A stretch of DNA of 64,000 nt from an uncultured Prevotellaceae bacterium (GCA_900317305.1 ONGG01000005.1:1-64000); one strand, 5' to 3'. Counted from the stretch's first letter, positions 7,546-16,891 are shown. Numbers and translations: made by a program. The notes: generated by a model not told the origin, from the letters alone.

Positions 7546-9843
7546 ATGAAGACAAGACACTTTGCAATACTGCTTGCCGCATTGACTTCGATAGGAGTCA
7601 ATGCGGCTGAGCCCGTGGATTATGTGTCGACACTCGTGGGCACACAGTCGAAGCACTCGCTCTCTACGGGCAACACCTATCCCGCCATCGCCATGCCGTG
7701 GGGCATGAATTTCTGGATGCCGCAGACCGGCAAGATGGGCGACGGATGGGCCTATACCTATGACGCCGACAAGATACGCGGACTGAAACAGACCCACCAG
7801 CCCTCGCCATGGATCAACGACTATGGCCAGTTTGCCATCCTGCCCACCACGCGCACCGTGTTCGACGAGGAGCAGCGCGCCTCGTGGTTCAGCCACAAGG
7901 CCGAGGACGCACGGCCCTATTATTACAAAGTGTACCTGGCCGACTACGACATCACCGCCGAGATGGCCCCCACGGAGCGTGCCGTGGTGATGCGCTTCAC
8001 CTATCCCGCCACCGATGAGGCCCGCATCGTGGTCGACGCCTTCGACAACGGCTCGCAAGTGCGCATCGTGGACGATCACCACATCGTGGGCTACACCACG
8101 AAGAACAGCGGCGGCGTACCGGCCAACTTCAGGAACTACTTCGTGGTGGAGAGCGACAAGCCGTTTGCCTACACCTCGGTGGTGACCGACGGCAAGATAG
8201 AGACCGGCAAGCGTGAGGCCAATGCCCGCCATGCCGGAGCCATCGTGGGGTTCAAGACCCTCCGTGGCGAGCAAGTGACACTGCGCGTGGCCTCGTCGTT
8301 CATCAGCGAGGAGCAGGCCTTCAGCAACCTGCGCGAGGTGAAGGGCATGGCCTTCGAGGCCGTGACCATGCAGGGCCGCCAACGCTGGAACGAAATCCTT
8401 GGGGCCGTGGAAGTGAGCGACCCCGACACCGACCACCTGCGCACGTTCTACTCCTGCCTCTACCGCTCCGTGCTCTTCCCACGGTCGTTCTATGAGCTTG
8501 ACGGGCAGGGGAAGCCCATCCACTACAGTCCGCACACCGGAGAGGTGTGCCCGGGATATTACTATACCGACACCGGATTCTGGGACACCTTCAGGTCGCT
8601 CTTCCCCCTGCTCAACCTGCTCTATCCCCGCATCAACGAGCAGATACAGGAGGGCCTGGTGAACTGCTACAAAGAGAGCGGGTTCCTGCCCGAATGGGCC
8701 TCGCCCGGCCATCGTGGCTGCATGGTGGGCAACAACTCGGCCTCGGTGGTGGCCGACGCCTACCTGAAGCTCTCCACCCTCTCGCCCACCCTCGCCCACT
8801 ACGACATCGAGACGCTGTGGCAGGCCGTGGTGCACGGAGCCAATGCCGTACACCCCCAAGTGTCGTCGACCGGCCGCCTGGGCTACGAATACTACAACAA
8901 ACTGGGCTACGTGCCCTACAATGTGGGCATCAACGAGAATGTGGCCCGCACCCTGGAGTATGCCTACGACGACTGGTGCATCTACCAATTGGGATTGGCC
9001 CTGGGCAAGAAGAAAAAGGAACTGCGCCCCTTCATGGAGCGCGCCATGAACTACAAGAACGTGTTCGACCCTGAGACCCGCCTGATGCGCGGCCGCAACG
9101 AGGACGGCACGTTTCAGAGTCCGTTCTCGCCACTGAAATGGGGCGACGCCTTCACCGAGGGCAATGCCTGGCACTACACCTGGTCGGTGTTTCACGACCC
9201 GGAGGGCCTGATCCGTCTGATGGGCGGCACCGACACCTTCGTGCAGATGCTCGACTCGGTGTTCAGCGTTCCGCCACTCTTCGACGAGAGCTACTACGGA
9301 GGAGTGATCCACGAGATACGCGAGATGCAAATCATGAACATGGGCAACTACGCCCACGGCAACCAGCCCATCCAGCACATGATCTACCTCTACAACTACG
9401 CCGCCCACCCGTGGAAGGCCCAGTATTGGATTCGCGAGGTGATGGACCGCCTCTACTCTGCCCATCCCGACGGCTACTGCGGCGACGAGGACAACGGCCA
9501 GACCTCGGCATGGTATGTGTTCTCGGCCCTGGGATTCTATCCCGTCTGCCCGGGCAGCGGCGAATACGTGCTCGGTACGCCCTACTTCGACCGCGTGACG
9601 CTCCACCTGCCCCATGGCCGCCAACTCACCATCAACGCCCACGACAACAGCCACGACAACCGCTACATCGGCAAGATGGTATTGAACGGCACGACATACG
9701 ACCGCAACTACCTGACCCACTCGACCATCCTACAGGGCGGCACCATCGACTACCAGATGCAAGCCCAGCCGAACCTGCAACGAGGCATCGCGGCCGAATC
9801 GGCCCCCTACTCATTCTCTAAAACCCTGAAAAAACAAAAATAA
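7546..9843 (+). CDS. GH92 alpha-mannosidase
   Basis: Encodes 765 residues with a signal peptide ending near GVNA. GH92 enzymes are calcium-dependent, inverting exo-alpha-mannosidases, mostly alpha-1,2 or alpha-1,3. The family signatures are present at both ends: GNTYPAIAMPWGMNFW near residue 42 and GDEDNGQTSAWYVFSALGFY near residue 646, followed by PVCPGSGEYVLGTPYF. Length is normal for the family. It is the second gene of the operon, 12 bp before the GH125 gene. Together with GH125 it should trim mannan or high-mannose N-glycans in the periplasm. The particular linkage cannot be read from sequence alone. Confidence 0.93.
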   Translation: MKTRHFAILLAALTSIGVNAAEPVDYVSTLVGTQSKHSLSTGNTYPAIAMPWGMNFWMPQTGKMGDGWAYTYDADKIRGLKQTHQPSPWINDYGQFAILPTTRTVFDEEQRASWFSHKAEDARPYYYKVYLADYDITAEMAPTERAVVMRFTYPATDEARIVVDAFDNGSQVRIVDDHHIVGYTTKNSGGVPANFRNYFVVESDKPFAYTSVVTDGKIETGKREANARHAGAIVGFKTLRGEQVTLRVASSFISEEQAFSNLREVKGMAFEAVTMQGRQRWNEILGAVEVSDPDTDHLRTFYSCLYRSVLFPRSFYELDGQGKPIHYSPHTGEVCPGYYYTDTGFWDTFRSLFPLLNLLYPRINEQIQEGLVNCYKESGFLPEWASPGHRGCMVGNNSASVVADAYLKLSTLSPTLAHYDIETLWQAVVHGANAVHPQVSSTGRLGYEYYNKLGYVPYNVGINENVARTLEYAYDDWCIYQLGLALGKKKKELRPFMERAMNYKNVFDPETRLMRGRNEDGTFQSPFSPLKWGDAFTEGNAWHYTWSVFHDPEGLIRLMGGTDTFVQMLDSVFSVPPLFDESYYGGVIHEIREMQIMNMGNYAHGNQPIQHMIYLYNYAAHPWKAQYWIREVMDRLYSAHPDGYCGDEDNGQTSAWYVFSALGFYPVCPGSGEYVLGTPYFDRVTLHLPHGRQLTINAHDNSHDNRYIGKMVLNGTTYDRNYLTHSTILQGGTIDYQMQAQPNLQRGIAAESAPYSFSKTLKKQK

Positions 9844-9855
9844 CAGACTTCATTT

Positions 9856-11316
9856 ATGAGACGAACCATCATCATTTCATTTCTCAGCGTCTGCTGTGCC
9901 CATGCCATGGCACAGCAAGCCGACTTCGGCCGGGAGTATATCAGCATGACCGCCGACACCACCCTGGTGTTGCAGTCGAAACGTCCTGCCGAGGCCGACC
10001 GCCTGTTCCGCTCGAAGGCGATAGACAACAAGATCAAGGAAGTGAAGAAAAAACTGAAAGGGAACGACTACCTGGCATGGATGTTCGAGAACTGTTTCCC
10101 GAACACGCTGGAGACCACCGTGCACTACCGCAAGACGGCCGACGGCGAGGACGACACCTTCGTCTATACGGGCGACATCCACGCCATGTGGCTGCGCGAC
10201 TCGGGTGCCCAGGTGTGGCCCTACGTGCGCTTTGCCAACGACGACCCGCAGTTGGCCCATATGTTGCGCGGCGTGATACTGAGGCAGTTGCGCTGTCTGG
10301 TGATCGACCCCTATGCCAACGCCTTCAACGACGGTCCGACGGGAGGTGAGTGGCAGAGCGACATGACCGACATGAAGCCCGAACTGCATGAGCGCAAATA
10401 TGAGATCGACTCGCACTGCTACGTCATCCGCCTGGCGCATGAGTATTGGCGCGTGACAGGCGACCGCTCCGTCTTTGGCGACCTGTGGGAGCAAGCCATC
10501 TCCCTCACCGTGAAGACCTTCCGTGAGCAGCAGCGCCGCAACGGCCTGGGACCCTACCGGTTCAGGCGCCGCACCGACCGTGCCTTCGACACCGTGGGCT
10601 GGGACGGCTGGGGACATCCCGTGCGCCCCGTGGGACTCATCGCCTCGGTGTTCCGTCCGAGCGACGATGCAACCATCTTCCCCTTCCTCGTGCCCTCCAA
10701 CTTCATGGCAGTCAGTTCGCTGCGGAAAGCCGCCGAGATACTCAGGCAGGTGAACCACAACGGCACCCTGGCCACGGAGTGTGAGCAGTTGGCCAACGAG
10801 GTGGAGACGGCGCTGAGACAGTATGCCGTGGTGGAGCATCCCAAATATGGCAAGATCTACGCTTTCGAGGTTGACGGCTTTGGCAGCCATCTGCTGATGG
10901 ACGACGCCAACGTGCCCTCGCTGCTGGCGATGGGCTATCTGGGCGACGTGGCGATGGACGACCCCATCTACCAGAACACGCGCCGCTTTGTGTGGAGCGA
11001 GGACAACCCCTCGTTCTTCCGTGGCAAGGCCGGCGAGGGCATCGGCGGTCCGCACGTGGGCTACAACATGGTGTGGCCCATGAGCATCATGATGCATGTG
11101 TTCACCAGCAACGACGATGCCGAGATCAAGGCCGGACTGGAGATGCTCATGCGCACCGACAACCACACAGGGTTCATCCACGAGTCGTTCAACAAGGACA
11201 ATGCCGCCGACTACACACGGCCCTGGTTTGCCTGGCAGAACACCTTGTTCGGCGAACTCATCCTGAAGCTCATCGACGACGGGAAACTCAACCTCTTGCT
11301 GGAGGCGAGAAGGTAA
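9856..11316 (+). CDS. GH125 exo-alpha-1,6-mannosidase
   Basis: Encodes 486 residues with a signal peptide ending at HAMAQ. GH125 enzymes are inverting exo-alpha-1,6-mannosidases. Family motifs visible are GDIHAMWLRDSGAQVWPY near residue 107, NDGPTGGEWQSDM near 157, and YEIDSHCYVIRLAHEYW near 185. The C-terminal part holds SFFRGKAGEGIGGPH. It is the last gene of the operon; the gap after it is filled with 8-bp repeats. Pairing of GH92 with GH125 is the usual arrangement for removing mannose backbone and branches from mannan or N-glycans. Confidence 0.93.
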   Translation: MRRTIIISFLSVCCAHAMAQQADFGREYISMTADTTLVLQSKRPAEADRLFRSKAIDNKIKEVKKKLKGNDYLAWMFENCFPNTLETTVHYRKTADGEDDTFVYTGDIHAMWLRDSGAQVWPYVRFANDDPQLAHMLRGVILRQLRCLVIDPYANAFNDGPTGGEWQSDMTDMKPELHERKYEIDSHCYVIRLAHEYWRVTGDRSVFGDLWEQAISLTVKTFREQQRRNGLGPYRFRRRTDRAFDTVGWDGWGHPVRPVGLIASVFRPSDDATIFPFLVPSNFMAVSSLRKAAEILRQVNHNGTLATECEQLANEVETALRQYAVVEHPKYGKIYAFEVDGFGSHLLMDDANVPSLLAMGYLGDVAMDDPIYQNTRRFVWSEDNPSFFRGKAGEGIGGPHVGYNMVWPMSIMMHVFTSNDDAEIKAGLEMLMRTDNHTGFIHESFNKDNAADYTRPWFAWQNTLFGELILKLIDDGKLNLLLEARR

Positions 11317-11321
11317 TTTCA

Positions 11322-11420
11322 AGGAGTTCAGGAGTTCAGGAGTTCAGGAGTTCAGACAATTGACTTGGAGTTCAGGAGTTCAGGAGTTCAGACAATTGAC
11401 TTGGAGTTCAGACATTTGAC
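11322..11420 (+). repeat. 8-bp tandem repeats (GGAGTTCA), locus 1
   Basis: Runs of GGAGTTCA are interrupted by GACAATTGACTT or GACATTTGACTT. The same units occur at 17028-17058 (inverted) and 32695-32782. Non-coding. No conserved-repeat/unique-spacer pattern, so not CRISPR. Confidence 0.8.
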
Positions 11421-11508
11421 TTGATGCTTGGACAATAATCTTGGACTCCAAGAGTTGATTGATAAAGGGAAAAACCTTTTACGATCAATCAAAGACTAAA
11501 ATAGAGCA

Positions 11509-12615
11509 ATGAGAGAAAGAATAGCGTTTGTAGACTATATCCGCGTGATAGCCTGCTTCCTGGTGATGCTCGTTCACGCCAGTGAGAATTTCTATGGTGC
11601 CGATGTCTCGGGACTGGCCGGCAACATGTCGCAACTGGCCAACGAAAGCAACCGGCTATGGGTGGCCATCTGGGATGGCGGTGCAGGCCGTATCTCCGTC
11701 CCACTGTTCATGATCGTGTCGGCATTCCTGCTGGTTCCCATGCGCGAGGGGATGACGATGACGCAATTCTACAAGCGCAGGTTCAAGCGCATCCTCCCGC
11801 CGTTCATCTGTTTCCTGCTGCTCTACACCTTCCTGCCCCTGCTGTGGGGCGGCATGACATGGGAGCAGTCGATGGCCGACTTCAAGATGCTGCCTTTCAA
11901 CTTCCCCTCGATGGGCGGTCACCTGTGGTTCATGTATCCGCTCATCAGCCTCTACCTCATCATCCCGGTGGTCTCGCCCTGGCTTGAGCGTGCCAGTGCG
12001 CGCGACGAGCGCATCTTCCTGGGGATATTTGCCTTCACCACCCTCATCCCGTGGCTCCACCGCTTCGTCTCGGCCGAGTTATGGGGCGAGTGTTTCTGGA
12101 ATGGTTTCTCGATGTTCTGGTATTGCTCGGGCTATCTGGGCTATCTGGTGCTCGCCCACTATATCCGCGTGCACCTCAAATGGTCGGACAAGCGCCGGCT
12201 CGTCGTAGGGACGGCATGCCTCATCATAGGGGGCGCGTTCACAGCGTGGAGCTTCTGGCTGAAGGGCGTGCCGGGAACATTGATCGAGACTCCCATGCTT
12301 GAGTGGTCGTGGGAGTTCTGCACGCCCAACGTGCTGTTGGCCACCTTCGGCGCGTTCATCCTGTTCACCTGCATCAAACCACGAAAGGCCCCAGCCCTCA
12401 TCACCGATATCGCCAAATGCTCGTTTGGCATGTACCTGATGCATCTCTTCTTCCTCGGTCCCATCGCAGGCATGCTGATAGCCGGTGATGTGGCCAACCC
12501 ACTGTTGCCCGTGGGCATATGCATTCCTGTCATCGCCGTGCTCACCTTTGTGGTTTGCTACGCGGTGACGAAACTGCTGTCCTACATACCGGGACATGAG
12601 TATTTTGTGGGATAG
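11509..12615 (+). CDS. Membrane acyltransferase (acyltransferase-3 family)
   Basis: Encodes 368 residues, strongly hydrophobic with about ten predicted membrane segments. The N-terminus (FVDYIRVIACFLVMLVHASE) carries the family's conserved first-helix histidine, and the KRRFKRILPPFICFLLLY segment is the typical R-rich step into the second helix. These proteins transfer acyl groups, usually acetyl, to surface sugars or small molecules (WecH/OafA type). The nearest promoter is not clear, as repeats lie upstream. It is convergent with the CDF gene, 39 bp away. The acceptor is unknown. Confidence 0.85.
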   Translation: MRERIAFVDYIRVIACFLVMLVHASENFYGADVSGLAGNMSQLANESNRLWVAIWDGGAGRISVPLFMIVSAFLLVPMREGMTMTQFYKRRFKRILPPFICFLLLYTFLPLLWGGMTWEQSMADFKMLPFNFPSMGGHLWFMYPLISLYLIIPVVSPWLERASARDERIFLGIFAFTTLIPWLHRFVSAELWGECFWNGFSMFWYCSGYLGYLVLAHYIRVHLKWSDKRRLVVGTACLIIGGAFTAWSFWLKGVPGTLIETPMLEWSWEFCTPNVLLATFGAFILFTCIKPRKAPALITDIAKCSFGMYLMHLFFLGPIAGMLIAGDVANPLLPVGICIPVIAVLTFVVCYAVTKLLSYIPGHEYFVG

Positions 12616-12654
12616 GTTCTGAGGGACTTGTCTATTGGATAAGGGCGTGGATAG

Positions 12655-13542
12655 CTATGTGGAAGCCGGTTCGACATGAACGGCCACATGGGTATCCGCG
12701 CCATATTTGTCTCTGAGCAGATGCTCCACCTCGGTGGCCTTGTCGTGCGACTCACGGAGCGACATGTCGCCATCCATCCTGACATGCAACTCTATGGCGT
12801 AGCGATTGCCCAGGCGCCGGGTGCGCAGATGGTGGGGCTCCACCACGCCAGGGATCGATGCCACCATGCCGAGGATCTCGTCTTCGATATCGTCGGGCAA
12901 CGACTGTTCGGTGAGGTCGCCGATGCCACGGCGCAGCAAGCCCACGGCCACTTTGGTGATGAGCAGGCCTACGATGACGGAGGCCACGGGGTCGAGCACC
13001 GTCCAACGCTGTCCCAGCAGGATGGCGCCACCGATGCCCAGTGCCGTGCCTACCGACGACAATGCGTCGGAGCGATGGTGCCAGGCATTGGCCTCCATGG
13101 CCGGGGAGTTGAGTTGCCGTGCCTTGATCCTGGTGTAATGATACACCCCCTCTTTCAACAATATCGACAACAGGGCCGCCCAAAGGGCCAGCATGCCAGG
13201 AGCCTCCAACTGTTCGCCTCCTGCCCATGCCACAATCTTGACGATGCCGTTGTAAACGATGCCTATGGCCACTGCCAACAAGGCCAGTCCGATGAGCGTG
13301 AGGGCGAGTGTCTCATACTTGCCATGGCCGTAGTCGTGGCTCTTGTCCTGGGGTTTTCCGCTGATACTGACAAACACCATCACGATGATGTCGGTGAGGA
13401 AGTCGGACAGCGAGTGAATGGCATCGGCCACCATCGCGGCACTATGAGCCACGATGCCCGCGACAAACTTGAAAAGAAGGAGAATCAGATTGACCAATCC
13501 TCCGACCAATGTCACCTTGTAGATCTCACGATTCCTTTGCAT
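12655..13542 (-). CDS. Cation diffusion facilitator (CDF) metal exporter
   Basis: Encodes 295 residues. Six membrane helices are followed by a cytoplasmic domain. The two metal-site motifs of the family are present: DAIHSLSDF in helix 2 and EANAWHHRSDALSS in helix 5. The C-terminal domain carries VVEPHHLRTRRLGNRYAIEL, normal for the dimerising metal-sensing domain. The family exports Zn2+, Fe2+, Mn2+ or similar in exchange for protons; the HxxxD/HxxxD set is compatible with several metals. Single gene with its own promoter (13582-13612). Confidence 0.93.
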   Translation of the reverse strand: MQRNREIYKVTLVGGLVNLILLLFKFVAGIVAHSAAMVADAIHSLSDFLTDIIVMVFVSISGKPQDKSHDYGHGKYETLALTLIGLALLAVAIGIVYNGIVKIVAWAGGEQLEAPGMLALWAALLSILLKEGVYHYTRIKARQLNSPAMEANAWHHRSDALSSVGTALGIGGAILLGQRWTVLDPVASVIVGLLITKVAVGLLRRGIGDLTEQSLPDDIEDEILGMVASIPGVVEPHHLRTRRLGNRYAIELHVRMDGDMSLRESHDKATEVEHLLRDKYGADTHVAVHVEPAST

Positions 13543-13581
13543 GAAACATCTTATTTACCTGAACAGCAACTACAGGTTCTG

Positions 13582-13612
13582 CAAAAGTAACTACAAACAT
13601 GTAGAACACAAA
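13582..13612 (-). promoter_or_regulatory. Promoter of the CDF gene
   Basis: Minus-strand TTTG (13609-13612), 19 bp, TACTTTTG (13582-13589), about 40 nt before the start codon. Confidence 0.7.
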
Positions 13613-13673
13613 AAAAATGACTGTTTTTTTGTGGTTTGACTCTTATTTATAAACACAAAAGGTCGTGAAAGGG

Positions 13674-13810
13674 AACTACGGAATATGCTGAGAATTCTGA
13701 TTTTTTATTGACACTAATGGCCATTAATGTGCATTAATTTTAAACTACGGAATAGGCTGAGAATGCTGATTTTTTATTGACACTAATGGCCATTAATGAG
13801 CATTAATGAT
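13674..13810 (+). repeat. Two tandem 69-bp intergenic repeats
   Basis: Units start at 13674 and 13743 with AACTACGGAATA and contain GCTGAGAAT, TTTTTTATTGACACTAATGG and the self-complementary ATTAATG/CATTAAT block. They share the ACTACGG and CACTAATGGCCATTAATGTG parts with the dispersed repeat next to them. The whole 13613-14014 gap has no gene. Confidence 0.8.
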
Positions 13811-13823
13811 AATAATTATTGAT

Positions 13824-13921
13824 GATTCAATTAATGGGTATTAATGGGCATTCGTGGTTCCGCGAAGCGTTAAAATATAACACTAATGGCCATTAATGTG
13901 CATTAATATTTTCACTACGGA
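13824..13921 (+). repeat. Dispersed intergenic repeat, copy 2
   Basis: Nearly the same sequence as 1014-1110, including CGTGGTTCCGCGAAGCG. Internal inverted repeats (TAATGGCCATTA and ATTAATG/CATTAAT) make it REP-like. Confidence 0.75.
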
Positions 13922-14014
13922 ATGGGCAGATAGTTCATGTGGTGGGCCGGGTAAAAATTGTGGCGGACGCTGATGCGCCCGCCATAATGATATCAAAGAT
14001 GGGATTGACGAATC

Positions 14015-16063
14015 TTAGTTGATGAGATAGAGTTTGTCTTGTCCGTTGTAGGTGCATTTCACCGTGGCCCTGCCATCAGTTATCTTTCCGATGACGATTT
14101 TCACCGACGCATCGGTAGCGGTGGCCTTGATGACGGAGTTGTCGTTGAGCGGCGCATAAGTCTGGTAGTGTGTCACGTCGACATATCCGTTGGCATTGGT
14201 GCTGCGCACTGGGGTGTCGGGCAAGCGCAGGGCCTGACCATCGACAGTGATGGTGACCTTGGGCACGACTGGCGGCACACAGGCCACACCCGGTTTGGAG
14301 AAGCCGATGCCGTGGAGGTCGAAGAGGCCCTCCGGGCGCTGCGGAGCCATCATACGGCCACCAAACTGCCGGCGGTCGCGCTGGGGCTGCTCCACCTCTG
14401 GTCCCTCGGCCACGAGGTAGATGGCATGCTTGCCCTTCAGTCCCTCTACGGCAGGTACGGCCAACTGCACCATACGTTTCTCTTTCGGAGCGTCGGCAGG
14501 AATATCGATGACACCGATCTCACGTCCCTTCCACGTGTCGTTGGCATAGGGACCGTCGAGCATCACATGGATGCGGAAAGCGCCATGACCTCCGGGAGTG
14601 AGACAGAGGTTGAGTGTCGTGCCATCGCCTTTGGCGGTGCCAGTGAACGCCTTCACGCCCTTGGTGTCCTTGGCCAGGCCTCCGAAGCCGAAATACTTGA
14701 ATCCCACCACCCCTTTGTTGGTGATGCCGGCAAGGTCCATGCTGTTGTTCCAGTTGTCGTGATTGTCTTGCATCCAGTCGTTACCCGTCATGTAGCAAGC
14801 CAGACCAGCCGAATAGTATTGATAAGGAGGAAGACCGAAGATCTGGAAGCCCTCCGAGGTGACCTCGGCACCCGTATAGCAAGTGCCGTCGGCAGCCGAT
14901 GCCGTCCACTCATTGTTCTTGACAAAGGGGTCGTATCCCACGATGCGCACCATTCCACCGTCGGCCACCGCTTTCTTGTCGCAGACGATTTTCACGGGTG
15001 CCACCATGGCCTGGCGGGCATTGCCAAACCCGCGTGGCGGACGATGGTAGAACACATACCACTGGCCATTGATTTCCTGCAGCGAACCATGGGTGTTGTG
15101 TGCCGCATTGGTAGTGGTGAGATGAGAGCCATCCTCGTTGGGCACCACACCGCGTGAGTCGACCAACACGCCACCTGAGCGCCAGGGGCCGAGTGGCGAG
15201 TCGCCAAAGGCATAGCGAAGGGCCGAGTTGGTGGAACCCAGTCCGTAGTCAGGTCCCGAATATCCTGAGAACACCATCACGTATTTGTTGCCCACCTGGC
15301 GGATAGACGAAGCCTCGAAGAAGTTGAAGTCGCCAGGGTTCTGGTCTTTGTAGAGTGCGGGATACTGCGTGCCTGCGGGGTCGCGCACCTCGCCGTATCG
15401 GGAACTGGCCGGGATGAAGTAGTCGTGCAACTGTGTGCCCGGGCGCATGGCATACATATTGTTCTGGTCGAGCTCACAGGCCGTGGAATGTTGGAAGCCA
15501 TAGAACACATAGGCACGGAAGCCCTTGTCGTAATCGGGGTCTTTCTTGTCGGTGATGTTCTCGATGAACACCGAGGGGTCGAAGTCGATGAGCGAGCCAG
15601 GAAGGCACCGCCGGCCGTCTTCGGTGAGGTTGACCGGTGTGAACGGTCCGTCGGGGCGGTCGCCCTTACACACCATAGCCACTCTTCCCCACCCTCTGGA
15701 GTGAGGATAGAGATAATAGGTTTTCTTCCCCGTGGCGCGGTCTCTCACCTCCACGAGGTCGGGGGCATACATGGTGTCCCACTGTCCGTCGACATAGTGA
15801 GTGAAGATGGGACCCTCGTCGCGCCATTGGCTCAGGTCCTCTACCGGTGCCGACCAGAGACGGATGTCGTTGCTGCAATAGGAGGTGTAGTTGACATCGT
15901 GCGAGCCCACGATGTAGGCCCTGAACTTTCCGGGGTTGTCGGGGTCTTCGAAAACCCTGGGTTCACCATCGGGCAGATGCTCCCAAAGCGGAAGGTAGGG
16001 ATTCTGTGCATTGGCTGCCGTGAAGGCAAAAAGCATGAGTAGTTGAAGCAGAACTTTTTTCAT
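14015..16063 (-). CDS. GH43 family glycosidase
   Basis: Encodes 682 residues from the ATG at 16061-16063. I prefer it to an in-frame ATG 75 bp upstream because it begins a signal peptide (KKVLLQLLMLFAFTAANAQ) and because the promoter box at 16092-16099 lies between the two. GH43 enzymes are inverting arabinofuranosidases, xylosidases or galactosidases with a five-bladed propeller. The start of the domain (NPYLPLWEHLPDGEPRVFED), MYAPDLVEV and FFEASSIRQVGNKYVMVFSG, the last with a likely acid Glu, fit the family. The C-terminal 250 residues include a jelly-roll, CBM6-like segment. Substrate not predictable. Confidence 0.85.
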   Translation of the reverse strand: MKKVLLQLLMLFAFTAANAQNPYLPLWEHLPDGEPRVFEDPDNPGKFRAYIVGSHDVNYTSYCSNDIRLWSAPVEDLSQWRDEGPIFTHYVDGQWDTMYAPDLVEVRDRATGKKTYYLYPHSRGWGRVAMVCKGDRPDGPFTPVNLTEDGRRCLPGSLIDFDPSVFIENITDKKDPDYDKGFRAYVFYGFQHSTACELDQNNMYAMRPGTQLHDYFIPASSRYGEVRDPAGTQYPALYKDQNPGDFNFFEASSIRQVGNKYVMVFSGYSGPDYGLGSTNSALRYAFGDSPLGPWRSGGVLVDSRGVVPNEDGSHLTTTNAAHNTHGSLQEINGQWYVFYHRPPRGFGNARQAMVAPVKIVCDKKAVADGGMVRIVGYDPFVKNNEWTASAADGTCYTGAEVTSEGFQIFGLPPYQYYSAGLACYMTGNDWMQDNHDNWNNSMDLAGITNKGVVGFKYFGFGGLAKDTKGVKAFTGTAKGDGTTLNLCLTPGGHGAFRIHVMLDGPYANDTWKGREIGVIDIPADAPKEKRMVQLAVPAVEGLKGKHAIYLVAEGPEVEQPQRDRRQFGGRMMAPQRPEGLFDLHGIGFSKPGVACVPPVVPKVTITVDGQALRLPDTPVRSTNANGYVDVTHYQTYAPLNDNSVIKATATDASVKIVIGKITDGRATVKCTYNGQDKLYLIN

Positions 16064-16091
16064 AAGGATAGTTAGAGAATGATTTGCACTG

Positions 16092-16099
16092 CAAAAATA
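16092..16099 (-). promoter_or_regulatory. -7 box of the GH43 gene
   Basis: Minus-strand TATTTTTG about 29 nt before the start codon; no good TTTG at the expected distance. Confidence 0.5.
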
Positions 16100-16164
16100 G
16101 TCATAACATCCGTATAATGCTTTACAATATGTTTCCATTTCTTTGCAATATATCGCAAAATAAT

Positions 16165-16194
16165 AGTCGGGACACCCGCAAAGGTGCCCCGACT
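16165..16194 (-). terminator. Terminator of the flavoprotein gene
   Basis: 12-bp arms AGTCGGGACACC/GGTGCCCCGACT with one mismatch and a 6-nt loop, followed on the minus strand by ATTATTTT. It ends transcription from 16271 before the GH43 promoter. Confidence 0.7.
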
Positions 16195-16270
16195 AAAAAT
16201 CTCAGGCGGCAAAAGTCGTGAAAGATGCAAAATGAGCGTGTTCAGCGTGGACACGCCCCCACCTCGGCCC

Positions 16271-16891
16271 TCACCTGATGAAGTTCATCGGCTGCCATGG
16301 CTCGCGCTCGGGCAAATTGGGCTCGCCGGTGTGGATTTTCTTGAGCAGCCAGGCCATGTTGTTGGCCATCGTGCGCATGGTCTGCAACCCCTCGGTGTCG
16401 AGGGCCGCCTCGCCCTCCGACCTGCCATACACTATATTCCAGTACTGTGAGGAGACGACGGGCATGTTCATCATCTGGAACGGCATGTTCAGGGTCTGGA
16501 AAGCCGCTGTGGCGCCACCTCTCCGGCACACGCAGACGGCAGCGGCCGGCTTGTTCTGCACCTTGCTTCCTGCCGAATAGAACATACGCTGGATGAGAGA
16601 GAGCACCGAACCGTTGGGCTGACCGTAGTAGACGGGAGAGCCTACGATGAGTGCGTCGGCACCATCGAGTTTCTCCACCACACGGTTGCAGAGGTCGTCG
16701 TCGAAGACGCACCTGCCAAGGCCGCGGGCAGCGCATTGTCCGCAGGCGATGCACCCCCGGATGGGTTTTGCCCCAATCTGCACAATCTCGGTCTCAACGC
16801 CTTGTTTCTCCAATGTATCTGCCGCCTCTTTGAGTGCGACGAAAGTGTTGCCATTCTTACGTGGACTTCCGTTGATGAGTAAGACTTTCAT
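16271..16891 (-). CDS. Iron-sulfur flavoprotein / NADPH-dependent FMN reductase family
   Basis: Encodes 206 residues. The N-terminus (KVLLINGSPRKNGNT) is the FMN-phosphate loop of the flavodoxin-like FMN reductase family, and GSPVYYGQPNGSVLSLIQR is the second flavin-contact region. Between them is CIACGQCAARGLGRC, a C-x2-C-x2-C-x7-C arrangement like the compact cluster motif of Isf iron-sulfur flavoproteins, so the protein probably carries a 4Fe-4S cluster as well as FMN and moves electrons in the cytoplasm. Physiological partner unknown. A hairpin terminator follows at 16165-16194. Confidence 0.87.
   Translation of the reverse strand: MKVLLINGSPRKNGNTFVALKEAADTLEKQGVETEIVQIGAKPIRGCIACGQCAARGLGRCVFDDDLCNRVVEKLDGADALIVGSPVYYGQPNGSVLSLIQRMFYSAGSKVQNKPAAAVCVCRRGGATAAFQTLNMPFQMMNMPVVSSQYWNIVYGRSEGEAALDTEGLQTMRTMANNMAWLLKKIHTGEPNLPEREPWQPMNFIR

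Noticed and set aside
7363..9720. 785-codon open frame on the minus strand opposite the GH92 gene
   Set aside because: It is antisense to an obvious GH92 gene, rich in Val/His/Gly as expected for the complement of GC-rich coding sequence, and has no domain.
11322..11420. CRISPR-like array
   Set aside because: Unit is 8 bp and there are no unique spacers or cas genes.
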